Positions 1 through 12,510 are shown, numbered from the stretch's first letter. The stretch: 64,000 nucleotides of DNA from Tetraselmis striata (GCA_006384855.1 VCJN01003306.1:58223-122222); one strand, 5' to 3'. Numbers and translations: made by a program. Notes: generated by a model not told the origin, from the letters alone.

Positions 1-242
1 ACTCTGAAGATTGCTTGTGAGTTGTCAGGCAGGTTATGCGAGTGGCCACATGTGGGAGTGGACTACGGCAGTCCTTTGCACCGCGCCGTGTAGGACTGCT
101 CGTACATATAAGCGAATAAATGCCCCTTTTAAGCGGGGCGGCATGGATGCTGCCTGTGCGCAGCTGTGACCGCCTAAGTCGCATACAGTACTACCAGTAC
201 AGGTGTGAATTACAAAAAGGGCAGTTCCCCAGAATTAGAAAA

Positions 243-3200
243 TCAACACAGCAAGCCGCCTAAAAGCGGCCCGCATCCCGCATAAGGCGGGATGGATGAG
301 TGATGCGCACACGGTTCAGTCCGGGCCACGCGTGCACGTGTGTGTGTGGGTGATCCTCGGACGTGCTGTGCAGCTTCACCAACGGGATGGCAGACGAATC
401 TGCGCCGTCTGATGAGGCAGCGAGCGCGCTCTCGAGCGGCCACCAAGCTCACGACCCCGAGGAAATCTCTTGCGAGCAAGGCCTCCTGGTGAGCCCGGGT
501 GATGCACCGAGTGCCCCGCGATGAGAGGGCACCCCGATCCGCAGCCAAGTATGCGATACCACGCATTGTGCGGTGCACCCCCTTGCTCACCTCACCCACT
601 GTGCCGAGGACCATGCCCGTGTACTCCGAAATATCCAGGATGTCTCGAAGAGGACCCTTCTGTCCGGGCTCCGTGTTGTGCCACGCCGCATTCCGCGCAG
701 CCAACCGCCGTTGTATGTCGCCCAACAGGTTGCGCTCAAACCGATCCACAGCCGTGGCCCGGGGCACTGCAGTATACTTGACCCCGTACCGCATAGTCTT
801 GAACTCCAGCAGTGTGGACTTCAAGTTCGGGGGATCACAACTCCCGGTCACGACGTTGAACGCCGGAAGGGAGAGCTCTGCGTCCGGCACTAGGTCCTTG
901 AGTTCATCCCTGGGTACGGTGTTGCCGAGAGGCACTGCCTGCTGGAACAAGTCATCCACCTCCCGCCGTACTGCGATACCTAGGTCGTGAACACAGTGAT
1001 TGCGGAAGGCATCTGCGATAGCGTCGTGATGTACACGCCCGTGAGCGTCTCCAGGCGCCGGGAGGTTCATGAGCGCGTCGCCGTATATGTCAACCGTGAC
1101 GGGGTTGTGCTCCGTCGAGGGAAGAATGATCTTACTCCCAACCACCGGGGCCAAGCACGGGCTAGGCAGAAGGAAGTACCCGGCAGCGACCTCCCGCAGC
1201 TCATGCGGAGTCATGGTTGTCCGCGCGGTGGGGATGGCCAGTGTCCACATGCCTGACGCCGCGTCGAGCTGGTTGAACAAGATCCGATCCCTACATGTGG
1301 CAAGGAGAGCGCACACCTCATTTCGAAGCGGAGAGTTGTTGGCCTGGTCTAGAAATGCCGTCAGCTCCTTTTGCGAGCCCGACGCAGCCTCCACTTCCCG
1401 CTCCATCTGACGCGCATCTGCGTCGCCGAGATGGCTAGCAGTAGCCGCTTGGAGGCGGCCCCACGCCTCGCGCATCTCCGCGGCGTAGCTGTCCGACCCA
1501 TGAGCATCGTTGAGGAAGTGGTCATACTGGCGGGCGGAAGAAGTTGCGTTGAAGCTGCCTCGGCCAAGTACGGACCCGAGCAGTGGGTCGAAGAAACCAT
1601 GGGTGGGGGTGTTGGTGCCGGAGTTCCTAGTCAGGAACCTTGGGAGGATGGCATTCATGCAGGCGATGAAGGCGGCATCACGAACGGTAGCCATGCGGCG
1701 GATGCCAGCTCCCTTCAACCGAGTGGGGAGGTGAAGCATGCTGCGCGCCCTGGCCACTGCATCCTCGCTCAAGGTAGCCACCTCCGCTGCCATGGGGTCG
1801 GGGTCGTGCAAAAGCTCCGCCAAGAAATCGGTGACAACCGGATTGGTGTCGGTGCCGTACGTGGAGGGATCAAAAGAGACCCCTAGCACCCGTTCGACCG
1901 CCGCGAAGATGGTGGCATCCACCGCCTCCGCAAAGGCCTCCAGCTCGGACGGAAGACAATTGCGGAGCCAATACCCCGCCTTGTGTCGCATGCAATGCTT
2001 GAGCAGGGCCCATGCGTGGTGATGCAAGGCGTGGATGTACCGACGGCTGGGCTTGGCAGACAGAAGCTTGCTCAGGCTAGCGTCCACCTCCTCTCGTAGC
2101 TCCTCCGCCTTGCCGCGCATGTACGCCTGCACATACTCTAGCGATCCGAGCGGCACGTTGAAGACCGCGATGCCGTGATGGCCATCTAGCTCGGGCCACT
2201 CGATGTCGGCCGGAGCCTCACGCCGCGCGGCCTCCATGTCTGCGTTGTACGCCTGCATCTTGTCGAAGCGCACCTCAAGCCCCACGGACGCCTTGATGGA
2301 CGTGCGGAAGGCGTGAAGAGCCGGCCAAACGTGCTCCGGAAGGCCCACCCAAAATCCATCGTCGGCGTTGAAGCGCGCCGCCCCGTCATTGACCTCCAAC
2401 GTGGTATCACCCTGCTGCACCTCGGGGTGAATCGCGACGCAAAAGGAAGTCGTGGCCAAAGGCGCGCCCTGTTGTACGCCGTCCTCCGACCGCAGAGGGG
2501 CGGACCGGTCGTCCACGACCAGATACGAAGTGGAGAGAGAGGCTAGGAGCGCAGGGATGACAGGGTGTAGTGGAGAGCAATCGATGTGGCGTTGGACGAT
2601 GGTGCGGCGCCATGCCTCGTTGTAAGCGTTGCGAAGGTCTGTGTGGACGATGACGGCACGTGGGCCAAGCTTCTCGGCGATGAGCCGGACGCCGTGGATG
2701 AGCACAGAGTCGCCCGCGGGAATGCCAACGCCGAGCTGAGATGGAGCGAGCACCGACACGTATGCCTCCTTCATGTTGTCCACCACTGCCCGCTCCGCTG
2801 CGCGCCGCTCCGCCTCCCCGACTGCCACAGGCCTCACGTCCATGGCCCTCCCCTCGCCTAGCTTCTTGACAGGTGCCACGAGCCTAGCAGAGGCGAAGAG
2901 CCGGTTGAACCACCCGGGCAGGCGACCTTGGAGGTACATGAAGGCAACCTCCGACATGGCGCGGACTGCCGCGGGCCCGGACGCCGGGGCGTATTCGCCC
3001 ACCAAGCAGCGGAGATACTCGTTGCGCATGCCTGAGGGCCCCGCCGCCACGTGCTGCTTGAGTTGCTGGTACGGCACGCGCATGTCCACCGTCAGGGCGG
3101 CCTCGTCCACCGAAATGTCATACGCGGCGTCTGGGATCGGGTGGCTACGGGACGGGTGCTTGTCGCGCAGCTGGGCGAGGATAGAAGGATCGGATAGGTC

Positions 3201-3590
3201 GCCCATACCCTTAGAAGATAGTCGGCCCGCCGCTCGGGAGAGCTCTCCGTCCTCCACCAACGCCACAACGGTGTCCGCGGTGCCCACGAGCAGCGCCGCA
3301 AAGAGATCGGCGTCCGTTCGACGTTGGCGGGCATGTCCGGCGTAGAACGCCTCAGTGCGCGCGTCGTCCCATGAGCGCACGAGTTCGGTCATGCGCCTCT
3401 CCGCGAAAGCGCGGAAGCGCCACGCCAAGGCTAGTAGCCGCCGCCGTCCGCCTCGGCTCGGGGCCCAAAGCAACAATTGCGGCAGCAGGTACTTCCACTT
3501 CAACGCCCTATCCAACACCACGGGGTCATCGGCCTCCGCCGCCGCCAAAAAACCCGGTACAGTTATACCGTATTCCTGGGCTGCGTTCCC
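243..3590 (-). CDS. Non-LTR-type retroelement ORF: reverse transcriptase plus restriction-like endonuclease
   Basis: A single open frame of about 1100 residues with no internal stop. The frame stays open to about 3590 but has no ATG near its upstream end, so the element is probably 5'-truncated or starts in lost sequence. Numbering from 3548, reverse transcriptase blocks are visible: a palm Asp in TDLRNAYN (about residue 304), DGVQQGAPL (about 356-364) and the catalytic FNADDG (about 393-398, the YxDD equivalent). A later block around IYGDALMN and the motif LLEFK (about 913-917), 10 residues after an Asp, fits the D...ExK pattern of the restriction-like endonuclease seen in a widespread family of algal, fungal and metazoan elements with this type of RT. 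It would copy element RNA into DNA at a nicked target. The unbroken frame suggests a young copy. The last 15 codons run into a terminal repeat motif also present near 51.5-51.8 kb. Confidence 0.8.
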   Translation of the reverse strand, partial: GNAAQEYGITVPGFLAAAEADDPVVLDRALKWKYLLPQLLLWAPSRGGRRRLLALAWRFRAFAERRMTELVRSWDDARTEAFYAGHARQRRTDADLFAALLVGTADTVVALVEDGELSRAAGRLSSKGMGDLSDPSILAQLRDKHPSRSHPIPDAAYDISVDEAALTVDMRVPYQQLKQHVAAGPSGMRNEYLRCLVGEYAPASGPAAVRAMSEVAFMYLQGRLPGWFNRLFASARLVAPVKKLGEGRAMDVRPVAVGEAERRAAERAVVDNMKEAYVSVLAPSQLGVGIPAGDSVLIHGVRLIAEKLGPRAVIVHTDLRNAYNEAWRRTIVQRHIDCSPLHPVIPALLASLSTSYLVVDDRSAPLRSEDGVQQGAPLATTSFCVAIHPEVQQGDTTLEVNDGAARFNADDGFWVGLPEHVWPALHAFRTSIKASVGLEVRFDKMQAYNADMEAARREAPADIEWPELDGHHGIAVFNVPLGSLEYVQAYMRGKAEELREEVDASLSKLLSAKPSRRYIHALHHHAWALLKHCMRHKAGYWLRNCLPSELEAFAEAVDATIFAAVERVLGVSFDPSTYGTDTNPVVTDFLAELLHDPDPMAAEVATLSEDAVARARSMLHLPTRLKGAGIRRMATVRDAAFIACMNAILPRFLTRNSGTNTPTHGFFDPLLGSVLGRGSFNATSSARQYDHFLNDAHGSDSYAAEMREAWGRLQAATASHLGDADARQMEREVEAASGSQKELTAFLDQANNSPLRNEVCALLATCRDRILFNQLDAASGMWTLAIPTARTTMTPHELREVAAGYFLLPSPCLAPVVGSKIILPSTEHNPVTVDIYGDALMNLPAPGDAHGRVHHDAIADAFRNHCVHDLGIAVRREVDDLFQQAVPLGNTVPRDELKDLVPDAELSLPAFNVVTGSCDPPNLKSTLLEFKTMRYGVKYTAVPRATAVDRFERNLLGDIQRRLAARNAAWHNTEPGQKGPLRDILDISEYTGMVLGTVGEVSKGVHRTMRGIAYLAADRGALSSRGTRCITRAHQEALLARDFLGVVSLVAARERARCLIRRRRFVCHPVGEAAQHVRGSPTHTRARVARTEPCAHHSSIPPYAGCGPLLGGLLC
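250..292 (-). repeat. Terminal repeat motif shared with the inverted pair at 51.5-51.8 kb
   Basis: The stretch containing AAGCCGCCTAAAAGCGGCCC, followed by GCATCCCGCA, recurs at 51794-51828 and, inverted, at 51515-51549. CCGC..TAAAA..GCGG can form a small hairpin. Here it overlaps the C-terminal codons of the RT ORF. It may mark the end of a transposable element family. Bases 1-242 beyond it contain no recognisable gene. Confidence 0.5.
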
Positions 3591-3599
3591 CCCCTGCTC

Positions 3600-4740
3600 G
3601 TCAGTAGTTCAGCTGCGCATAATCGAGGCGGATACTGTGGGGATACATATGAAAACTACATATGGACTGTTTTTTTTCTTTTGGATGGGATCCTTGTGGT
3701 CCTGTCAAATATCATACTGAATAATAAAGTGGCAATGTAATCGTGCGCGAGCGCCTGCGCGGAATGCGCGCGCGTCGTACATCGCGCTCGGCGGTACGGT
3801 GCAACTACGGGCTGCGTGTTTCCAGCACGTACGGGGCCCAAGCCGCAGGCGTCGTAGCTCTACCGCTGCGCCATACATAAGTTCTAGAGCCAGGACATGT
3901 AACGCCAAGTGTGACTTGCGCGTGGATGTATCGGTGCCAGCCCGTACCGGTATGTCATGCAGTTGCCAAGGACTACCACGATACAACCCAAGCCAAGACG
4001 TCAAGATGACATAGCTGGTGTTAGTACTTTATAGTATTTCAGTGATTACGCGCGCAAAGCCGTACGAGGGATGGCAGCCATGTATCCTTGACGCGCGACG
4101 AGTGGCGCAATATGTTTTGCAGTGTTGATGTTGACTGATAGTATGTTATGACTTGACCATGGTCTAGTAATCGTCACGCGGCCAGTGTGCTCGCCAATAC
4201 CCGCGCACCGCACGGCCGACCGGACGATATACAAGGGGGGCAGTCAGTCGGTCCATTTGCCTTTTTGTCTCTTGTTATTGCCTGCGAATTGCCTTGCATC
4301 AGTTGTCGATAGAAGCGACTTGGCAAGCACCTCGCTGCCCCCATCATTGTTTGACACTTGTTAACATTATTGTTTGACCCCTTGTTGTGGCCGATACCGT
4401 GCCTGCCGTGCGACCTTGCTTGCGAATGTCAATGCATCTGTGGGCCAACGTGTCGGGTAGGTGTGGCAACGTGACGTAACTCGATAGTTGCGTGTTGCTC
4501 ATAAAGTGTGTCGAATATATTTGATGCCATTGAACGAGGGTATACATGACAACCCTACACGAGTAGAAAGACAAGGCGTATGAAGGGGTAAGACAAGTAG
4601 TATGTGGCAGACGACTTCTACTTCGAATGGGGGGGATGGATGAAGTCAAGATATGTGTCCAAACGTGATGGAGTTTTTGGAGACATAAATGCCTATGTAT
4701 CCCTACTAACCGTTACCTCATTAAGAAAATATTGTATGAG
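3600..4740. other. Intergenic stretch, nothing recognised
   Basis: Only short open frames occur on either strand, without domain-like sequence. No tRNA, long repeat or splice-supported exon was recognised. It separates the RT ORF from the gypsy integrase remains. Confidence 0.5.
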
Positions 4741-6080
4741 CTACATGATACTTTCGGGCACCGAGCTGTTCAGAGTACCTTGGCACGTGACTCGGATCGT
4801 TCTTGGTGGACTACGCGTATACGTCATGACGTGAAAGCCTAATGTGATAAATGTCCAACCTGTAGGCGGGTACGTTCTCGTCCACAATCGGCAGCACCGA
4901 CGCAGCCGCCACAAGTGCCACCACGTCCATGGCATTCGGTCGGTTTGGATTTCATTACCGATATTTACTTGTGAGCAATGGTTTTGATGCAATGTTGGTT
5001 GTTGTATGCCATTTAACCCGTCAAGCACATTTTATTCCGACGATTAAAACTGTGACTGGTGAGTAGTTAGCTGAATTATTTCTGAAGGAAGTATACATGC
5101 TGCGTGGTTTCCCTAGGGTTATAATTTCGGACCGTGATCCGACATCTATGTCGTCTTTTTGGCAGACTTTGTGGCGTCGCCTAGGCACTAAACTAAATAT
5201 GTCTAGGCCAACATCCTGAAACGGATGGTCTGAATGAAAGAATCAATGCCATTGTCTGTGAATTGGTTCGAGCGCGTTTTGTTGCTTTGATGGCACCAAT
5301 TGGGTTGATCAATTGCCGTTGACGGAATTTTCGTATAGCTCACATCGTGCACTTATTAGTATTGAGCATACACCGTTTGAGGTTAATTACGGATTTGATC
5401 CTGAAACACCTCCTGACTGATTGTTTGACATAAGGTCAACAATACTTGTATCAATCAGTGCTCAACAAAAACCCAGGATATGAAAGAAATCCATGAAATC
5501 CATAGTCAAATATATTTTGGCAATTTATAAGGATGAATTGACTGTTCGTCCTACGGAAAGGCAACAAATGGATGTTTCCGTTTTTAATGCTGGAGATAAA
5601 GTGAGTATCGTAACTCGCTTGCTGAAAATCAAAGGCCAACCTAACCACAACTTAATGGATACGCAGTTGGGTCTTTTGCCGATTATTGAGAAAATTGGCA
5701 ACTATAGTTTCCGTTTGCAATCAATTGCCTCCAGGGATGAAGTTGCATCCGGTTGTCCATGTGAATATTTGCGGCCATGTCCGACTGCATCGATTCGACC
5801 GGTTGTGCCAATGGTCACGGGTTCTGAGGAAGACCCTGGCAGCCAGGAATTTGAAATTGAAAAGATATCCGCAGTGAAAGTTGGCTTGATGCCTGGCCGC
5901 AAAGGAACTCAACGAAAGTTTTTGGTGCACTTTGTAGATCATACATACAATCGCACGTGTATGCATGGCATCGTCTGTTTGATGTAAAACGGATTGCCGC
6001 TTTGCAGAATTTCATGGATACGCCTATGTGGCTGCAGTTTGCTGAGTCAGATGCGTTTCCTGCAGCATGCGGCTAACTAT
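4741..6080 (+). pseudogene. Ty3/gypsy integrase and C-terminal pol remnant
   Basis: Reading across several frames gives a decayed Ty3/gypsy integrase. It starts with the zinc-binding end (CDKCPTCRRVRSRPQ), then a linker ending in PRPWHSVGLDFI, the core with VYMLRGFPRVIISDRDPT and a following FWQTLW, and a downstream segment resembling the gypsy GPF..EKIG..YRL..P...HPVFHVS region near 5650-5780. Many stops and frameshifts make it non-functional. The zinc-finger part closely matches the minus-strand fragment at 54080-54300, so the two come from the same family. No LTRs were identified around it. Confidence 0.75.
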
Positions 6081-6084
6081 CCGG

Positions 6085-7120
6085 CTAGAATTCCAAGTGC
6101 AAAATCAATACTGCCTTCTTATGTTGTCCAAAGGGGGAGAGATGTAGAGAGACAGTTGTAATGTTTTGTAACTTGTCCTGAACCGTCTTTAGCATATTAC
6201 TGTACAAGTATCTGTATGGCAGGATTATGTAACATTCTACGGGTACACAACGGGCAACAATACGATTGTGCGTTGCGCATGCTGCTGCGCGCACGAGTGC
6301 TCGTACCTCGGGGTATAGTACCCGAGCGAGGCTGCGCTGATGATTATCAGCCAATATATACACCTGCCCACAAAAGTCTTGCCCCCCGTGTCAAGCATCA
6401 ATTGTACATTGGCCCATTATGAGCCCTCACCTTCGTTTCCGGCCGCGCCCTTCCATGTGTCATACGCGAACACGACATCATGCGTGGGGGGAGCCCAGAG
6501 TGGTGTTTGTTGGGCTCTCGTTGTAGATGCCATACGTGTGCGTGTCATTGCTCAGGGTTGGTTATGAATGTGATACCCCAATGTCACAAGGGCACGAATT
6601 TTCATATCGCACGTATATGCGTTCTATCTGTACGGATGCACGCCAAGAGTTAGCTCTACCATCGTACAGCATATTCACAAAGGCGCACTCTCCCCACCGT
6701 CGGCATGCAAGCAAGTGAGCAGTTCCCGCAAAACGGCTAATATTGCGATAAAGGCTTGCTCAAAAGCCAGCCCACCTACAACTGCTGTCCGCACTCAATG
6801 CGCCCTTGGTAGAGCCGGGCTTTAGCCCATTCTGCGCAGAGGTGCAGCCCCCGAGTCAGCGGGTGGATCCATGTGGCCACCTGCTAGGGGATCGTCCAGG
6901 GTATGTGGTGGGGCCGACCATCAATACGCTCCCATATTCTGCTGTTGGGCTGCGCCTAGCGGACCCCTAAGCGAGGAAAATCCGCCCGCGCGGAGCGAGT
7001 ACATCGCCTTTTTATCGGGATGCGGGTTGTGCGGTAAGCCACTGTACTAGGGTTTGTAGGAGAAGCTAAAAATATTTGCATCGGGCCCCCCCTACCCCCC
7101 TACCCCCCTCGGTTATATTT
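6085..7120. other. Intergenic stretch, nothing recognised
   Basis: No long open frame, known domain or dispersed repeat was recognised. Around 6990-7040 a GC-rich segment vaguely resembles the terminal motif found at 250-292 (GGGATGCGGG), but the match is too short to call. Confidence 0.4.
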
Positions 7121-7127
7121 CCACCGA

Positions 7128-7190
7128 GGGGCCCGGCAGGGTTCGAACCTGCGCAGAGAGGAATCACGAGCGTAACATGCAGCCCCCCCC
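7128..7190 (-). tRNA. tRNA-like remnant (T-arm and 3' acceptor half)
   Basis: On the minus strand GCAGGTTCGAACCCTGC forms a perfect 5-bp T stem with a 7-base TTCGAAC loop and contains a consensus B box. It is followed by CGGGCCC, which could be a 3' acceptor strand. An upstream CTCGTGA could be an anticodon loop (CGT), but its stem does not pair. The expected D-arm position is occupied by a poly(G) run (poly(C) on +). It is best read as a tRNA pseudogene or tRNA-derived SINE head, not a working tRNA. Confidence 0.35.
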
Positions 7191-7204
7191 CCCCCCCCCC
7201 CCCC
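7183..7204. repeat. Poly(C) tract
   Basis: An uninterrupted run of about 22 C on the plus strand, directly beside the tRNA-like remnant. The true length is uncertain because such runs are error-prone in sequencing. Confidence 0.8.
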
Positions 7205-7369
7205 TCCGCCACCTATATCACATCTCAAGCCGTTGATGAGTATTCTGAGTCAATATATCACAAAAATGCGCCACTGTACCACTCGGCGGTCGGCGCCGCC
7301 GGTGCTGACGTGGCGATATGGACAGATACGTACAAGTCAAGACTTTCGAGGGGGACTGTATACCCACCT

Positions 7370-7432
7370 ATCTATCTATCTATCTATCTATAGATATAGA
7401 TATATCTATATATATCTGTATATATGTCTGCT
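7370..7432. repeat. TATC/TATA microsatellite
   Basis: Tandem TATC units pass into GATA and TA-rich repeats, giving an almost palindromic low-complexity block. Confidence 0.85.
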
Positions 7433-7504
7433 CGGTACTTGCCAGTTCCAGATATATATCATATCATGCCATATAAATAAGATGACATAGCTCATGTAAA
7501 TAAT

Positions 7505-7770
7505 AGTTCATATAAGATGACAAGGCTGACGTTAGGCCTTTTGTTCAACTTTCCACGGTGACGCTCTGCAGTGAGCGTGCTTCGCTCTATTTGTCGGCAT
7601 GGTATGATAACCAGTGCTAAAATAACGCCTGCCAACAATTATATATATAGTAGCGGGCGGTGACAAACTTGAAACAAATCACGTTGTATCGTCAAAACAC
7701 TGTAGCCTCTCGCCTTTGCACCACTAATGCATGCCACCTTAGTTTGTTTTAGTGTCTCTCTCCTGTTGAG
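7505..7770 (-). repeat. Dispersed repeat family A (about 330 bp), minus copy
   Basis: Read on the minus strand this matches 47640-47980 and 58350-58680, and more weakly 47395-47600. Shared landmarks in order are GGTGGTGCA, TGTTTTGA.AATACAA, a run ending CACCACCC or CACCGCCC, and GCGTCACCGTGGA. It has no coding capacity. It is probably a non-autonomous element. Confidence 0.6.
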
Positions 7771-7779
7771 ACTGCCGCA

Positions 7780-10280
7780 TGTCGGCGTGTCGCCTAAGTT
7801 TGTCGCCAGCATGGAGCAGTAACCCGTTGCACGACACAACGCCAGTCCTACGTGTTATGCATTAAACATGGTGCATGAAGCAATAAGCATGTTGGTGGGA
7901 AGTGCCTATAGTGGCCCTGAGCAACAAGCTAGCCTGCTGTGGACCCGATCAGTGGGGGCGCGCTGCCTTTGGCAGAGTTACGGCGGATGTTTGTCGGCAT
8001 CCCAGTCGCCGAGTTGCATAACGGATGCGAGAACGTTATGGTTGTAATGTGCGACAAGGTTGCGCGGCGTGTGCTGCTAGAGGTGCCGAACGCGCTTGGC
8101 TGGCGGCTGCACATCGCGGGGCGGCTTGCCTTCAATCAGCATCGACAACATACATGCGCGAGCGGTACGAGCGAGGACGCTCGTTGGCAAGCAACTACAT
8201 CGAGGTAGCGGCTGCTGCGACGGGCCGAGCTGGCGTCCATTTAGCCAGCTGCGGCCCATCATGCATATTGCTATTCGAGCTGCGCGTAGCATGCATATTG
8301 CTATTCACATTTGGCGACGGGCATGCGCCAATCAGAGTGCGCCTGCTGGAGGCGAACGGCCTTGCTACTAAAGATGTTGGGACATTCTACATCTTTGATG
8401 ATATATGCCGTACCGGAGCATGTGGAAAGGTATATACCGCACTCCCACGTTGTTGAGGCACATAATTCTCTGCTACGATGTATTTTCACAATTAAACATG
8501 CATTATTATTTTTACAACCCAAACGATAGTAGCATGGAATTACGCGTGATGATTGATGAATAAGGCCAACTCCTTGCATCAATTGGCCCGAGCCATGATG
8601 GATGGGGATTGACATGCTATCGCGGCCGCGCAGGTGATGTGGTGTGGACGCCACCATTGTTGGAGAGAGAGCAAGGCTGCTTTGAGGGGCACCTTGTGTT
8701 TGACGGTGGGATATGTGCGCAAAACCAAGTGTCGCCGGCAACATACTTGGGCCGCCTTACGTAGTTGATCGAGTTGATGCACTGTCATCCAAATTCTTGG
8801 AGGAGTCACTTGGGAACCACGGACGATAAGAGCATTTGGCCACACTGAATGTGCATGAAGCTAAATCATATTTTGGAGCTCGGCATATGAAACACGAACG
8901 ACAACTCGATAAGCATGCTTTGAAGATAAATTGTGCATTGCAGCGTGCATACTTTGATCTAAACCCAATAACACCAAACTCAATTTATAGGTTGGTAGGG
9001 CATGTGCGGTAGTTCCACGTGTCTGGCTGAAAGTTCATCCCATAAGGGTTCTCTTTGTGCTAATAATACACAATAGACCACATCAGCCAGCCACCGGTGG
9101 TGCCGTGCGTGCTGCAACACACACCCGATAGCTTTAACTTCTAATGATTGCAACAACACACCACTTTGTCTTTGACTAGTACATGCTGTGATCACAAAGT
9201 ATCATGAGTACCAATGTACCACTGACATAACAAAACCATATTCACGCATAGGTTCTCTGCGTGCTCATGCCACCCACGGATCGTTGCATGTATGGAACTC
9301 AGTGTTGCTAATTATGGGCTATTGGGCTTTTATCATGTCCCTCGCATGCTAAAGCTTAGAACTTTGCAAGCTAAGGGAATAGATAAGCACACCAATGTGG
9401 TTTTTATGACTAGCTTGACATATACACAGAGGGACATGTATACGGAATAATAAGGACATTCGAACATCCGCCGGCCCACTTGTTGTCTAATGTGCTAATT
9501 AAACACACGCCACTGGGGGTGCGGTGCTAGGAATGGACAGTAGAGACCTCCTAGAGAAGCATTTAAGTGGGGTACACAGTGCTGACGCTGGTGGGTGATG
9601 GCGAGAGCCTTACACATACAAGAAGAGCCGAACGCAAGTTGCTACGAGCAACATCATTTCACTTACTTGTGCGCGAAGTCGCGCCACGAGAAGGCCGGAG
9701 GGCGGCGGTGGGCCTAGGCGGCGGCGCATAGCCCCCGGCACCATGCGTGGTGTTTCACGAATATAACCGTGGCAGTTGCGGAAAATGTCAGAACCTCTCG
9801 GCGTCTCATCGTGCTGCTGGGCAAGGCGAATCAGGGGCTGCTGCGATGAGTGGTCGCTACGAGCACTGGGTAATCGTCGAATACCCAGCAGCCGCAGGTG
9901 CGCCATAACAATATATTACAAGTGGAATAATTGATATGCATTCTCCGGACGCTCTCCCTGTAACCAAAAAGTTTACTTAATAATTGATATATGGTGAAGA
10001 TACTGACGGCAGAAAATAATTGATGGTGCACGGCGACGACTCGCTCCCTGGCTTGATGAGCGACTGCGCGGGTAATCCTTATAATTATAGCGACCAAGTA
10101 CGGGTACAGGTACCAGGTACTTGTGTGAAGTAATCCCTATACAAAATAAAGGCCAGCAACTAGTATACGGGTACTCGTCAGGTACCTGTACCAGTAGAAG
10201 TACAGGTACCTGTAGTAGTAGCGGCACACCTATTAACTAACAATCGCCGGCGGTATTTCTAATAATAAACAGCGTTTATA
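7780..10280. other. Gene-poor stretch
   Basis: No splice-supported gene was recognised. An open frame near 7939-8208 (+) has no recognisable domain. A short direct repeat, GCATGCATATTGCTATTC-like, occurs at about 8260-8280 and 8288-8308. Near 10085-10215 there is a cluster of GGTACC/GTACCTGTAC motifs like those at 42.2 and 52.9 kb. Confidence 0.4.
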
Positions 10281-11181
10281 TTTGTTTCACATGTGTCTCG
10301 ACATACGTACTCTCGTACAGTTGTTCGTACCGTTCGTACGCATCGTGTCGTATATTACATGCCTATTAGCGCCGTCCCCAGAACTCCAGGAGACGCGCAG
10401 CCGCACCGTAGAATCTGACGGCGCAGGGCCGTCCGTGCTGTGGGATAAGGGCTTCGTGAATACGCGGACGGGACGGGCCCCGGCCCGCCGCACGACGAGC
10501 CAGCGCTGCGTTATCCGCCGTCGGGCGCGACACCGATAGCCACACTTCTTCGCGCCTCTCGTCTCATCGCCTTACGCCAACCCCTCTCGCCCCCACCGGC
10601 CCACCGCGCGCCATCTTCAGGTGTGTATGCGATGATTCCCATCCATCTTTGGACATCTACAATACTTGCAGGCCCCGCATGGCACTGGAGCCCCCCTTTC
10701 TGTCGGCGCCTCCGTCACGCCCGGCAACGCCCCATCAACTGCCACATGCCTAGATACGGCCAAAGCATTGCAGCCGCCCCTCTCCGCCCCTACCCGCAGC
10801 CACATACTTCCACCGTCTGGCAGCTCGCTCGTTTGTCGCCCCCGTGTTACCGCGTCCCGCCCACATTTTCACCGTCAGCCTTGCTTGATGTACCATAGTA
10901 GCGGGAATTGTTGGCCGGCCTGCCTCGGACCCTCGTCGTCGTCCGTACGAGTGCGTGGCTGGCGACGGAGAAGCCAGATCAACGAGTAACCGAGCGGGGT
11001 CTCTCCCCGCCGGCTAATCACCGGCCCGGCGCCGCCTGCCTACCTGGCCAACCTCGAACCATGTCAGTGCTCCACATGCTGCTCCTCCTCGACGAATTAC
11101 GCCGGCCTCGAAGTCGCCACCTTACGCCCCGCCTTCTCCCCCCGCCAGGTCGACCGCTCACAGAACGCCGACTCCGCAAAG

Positions 11182-12510
11182 ATGCCGACCACTCGCCGCC
11201 GGCTGGTGAAGATGGAGGACAGCGTGCACGGGCAGATTTTCAACGCCCCAGAGGTCAACCAGGCCGGCGGCTCCGCGGAGGAGGCCTACCTCACGCTCCG
11301 GCAGAACATTGTCCGGCGCTACTTCCCGCAGGCCACTGGCGCGGACGACTTTATGGCTCGCGTCGAGATGGGGCTGTGCGACTACGGCTTCACCCCCGAG
11401 AACTCCATCGGTGCCCCCCCCCCCCCCCCCCCCCCCTCCCTCCCGCTCGCCCGGCCTCATCAATGATGTCGAGAGGGTGCGGGAATAGGCGAGACAGCCT
11501 TGTACTCTGTCACTGGGCCACCAGGCAGCTCCCCCACCAAAGCACCCTCCTTTCAAATTCTGCCATCCTGCTGAGCAATGCTGAATCTACCCCCTCTCCT
11601 TCCCCTCCATATCCTCTCCTCACCACTTGCAGCCGTGCTCAACCTGTGCCGCGATGAGATCTGCAACTCGCTGAAGCACAAGGTGGAGCCCATCTACGGG
11701 CAGCCCTTCAACGTGCACGGCCTCGGCGGCGTGCTGACCTGCGGTGTCACCGGCATGGGCGCCGGCCTGAGCCACGCGCCTCAGAGCCCCGGCGAGCGCG
11801 AGAAGTACATTTTCTTCTCCTTCCCGCACATTGCGGTGAATGCCGCGGGTGAGCTGGGTGAGATCAGCCGCGCCTCGCGCCACCACTCGCACGCCTGCGG
11901 CGCCATGCTCAAGGTGCTGGGCGAGCTAAAGAAGGAGGAGCACAGCTGCAGCAGCCACAAGGTCGGCCAGAAGGAGGGTGAGTCGCCTTCCAGGCCGCCT
12001 CTCCCCTCCCTGTAGCAAAGGCACTGCAAATCACCTCGGTGTACTGACGTGCTGTCTTGCGCGGCCTCCGCTAATGCCTCCCTCCGCAGTGCACAACGTG
12101 ATGGACCCCGAGTACTCCATCCTGAAGCATCGCATGGAGCAGCACATCGGTGCCTGCGGCATCCCGCACAACAAGCTGCGCCTGGACACCCTGACGCTGC
12201 TGGCGGAGGAGGCCATCACGCAGGACCTGGAGACCCTGATCTCCAAGGCTGTGGACACCAGCAAGGCTGACTACGCCGTGATCACGGGCGTGCAGATCCA
12301 CAACTGGTCCATGAACTTTGAGGATGACGAGCCCAACCTGGAGTTCATTCAGCCTCGCTCGGTGTACGTCGTCAACAACGGCGTGAAGACGGAACTGCAG
12401 CTGGACTCTATCTCGGTGCGCCCTCCCGCCGCCTTGTGTTGCAGCTGCTTTCGGGCATCTTCATGGCGCGCTTCACTCCTCGGCTGTGTGCCTGGCTGAT
12501 GCTCACTACT

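Noticed and set aside
6720..7040. Ribosomal RNA fragment
   Set aside because: GC-rich and structured in appearance, but no rRNA-specific conserved stretch could be recognised.
7128..7190. Functional tRNA gene
   Set aside because: Only the T-arm pairs well; the anticodon stem does not pair and the D-arm position is poly(G).
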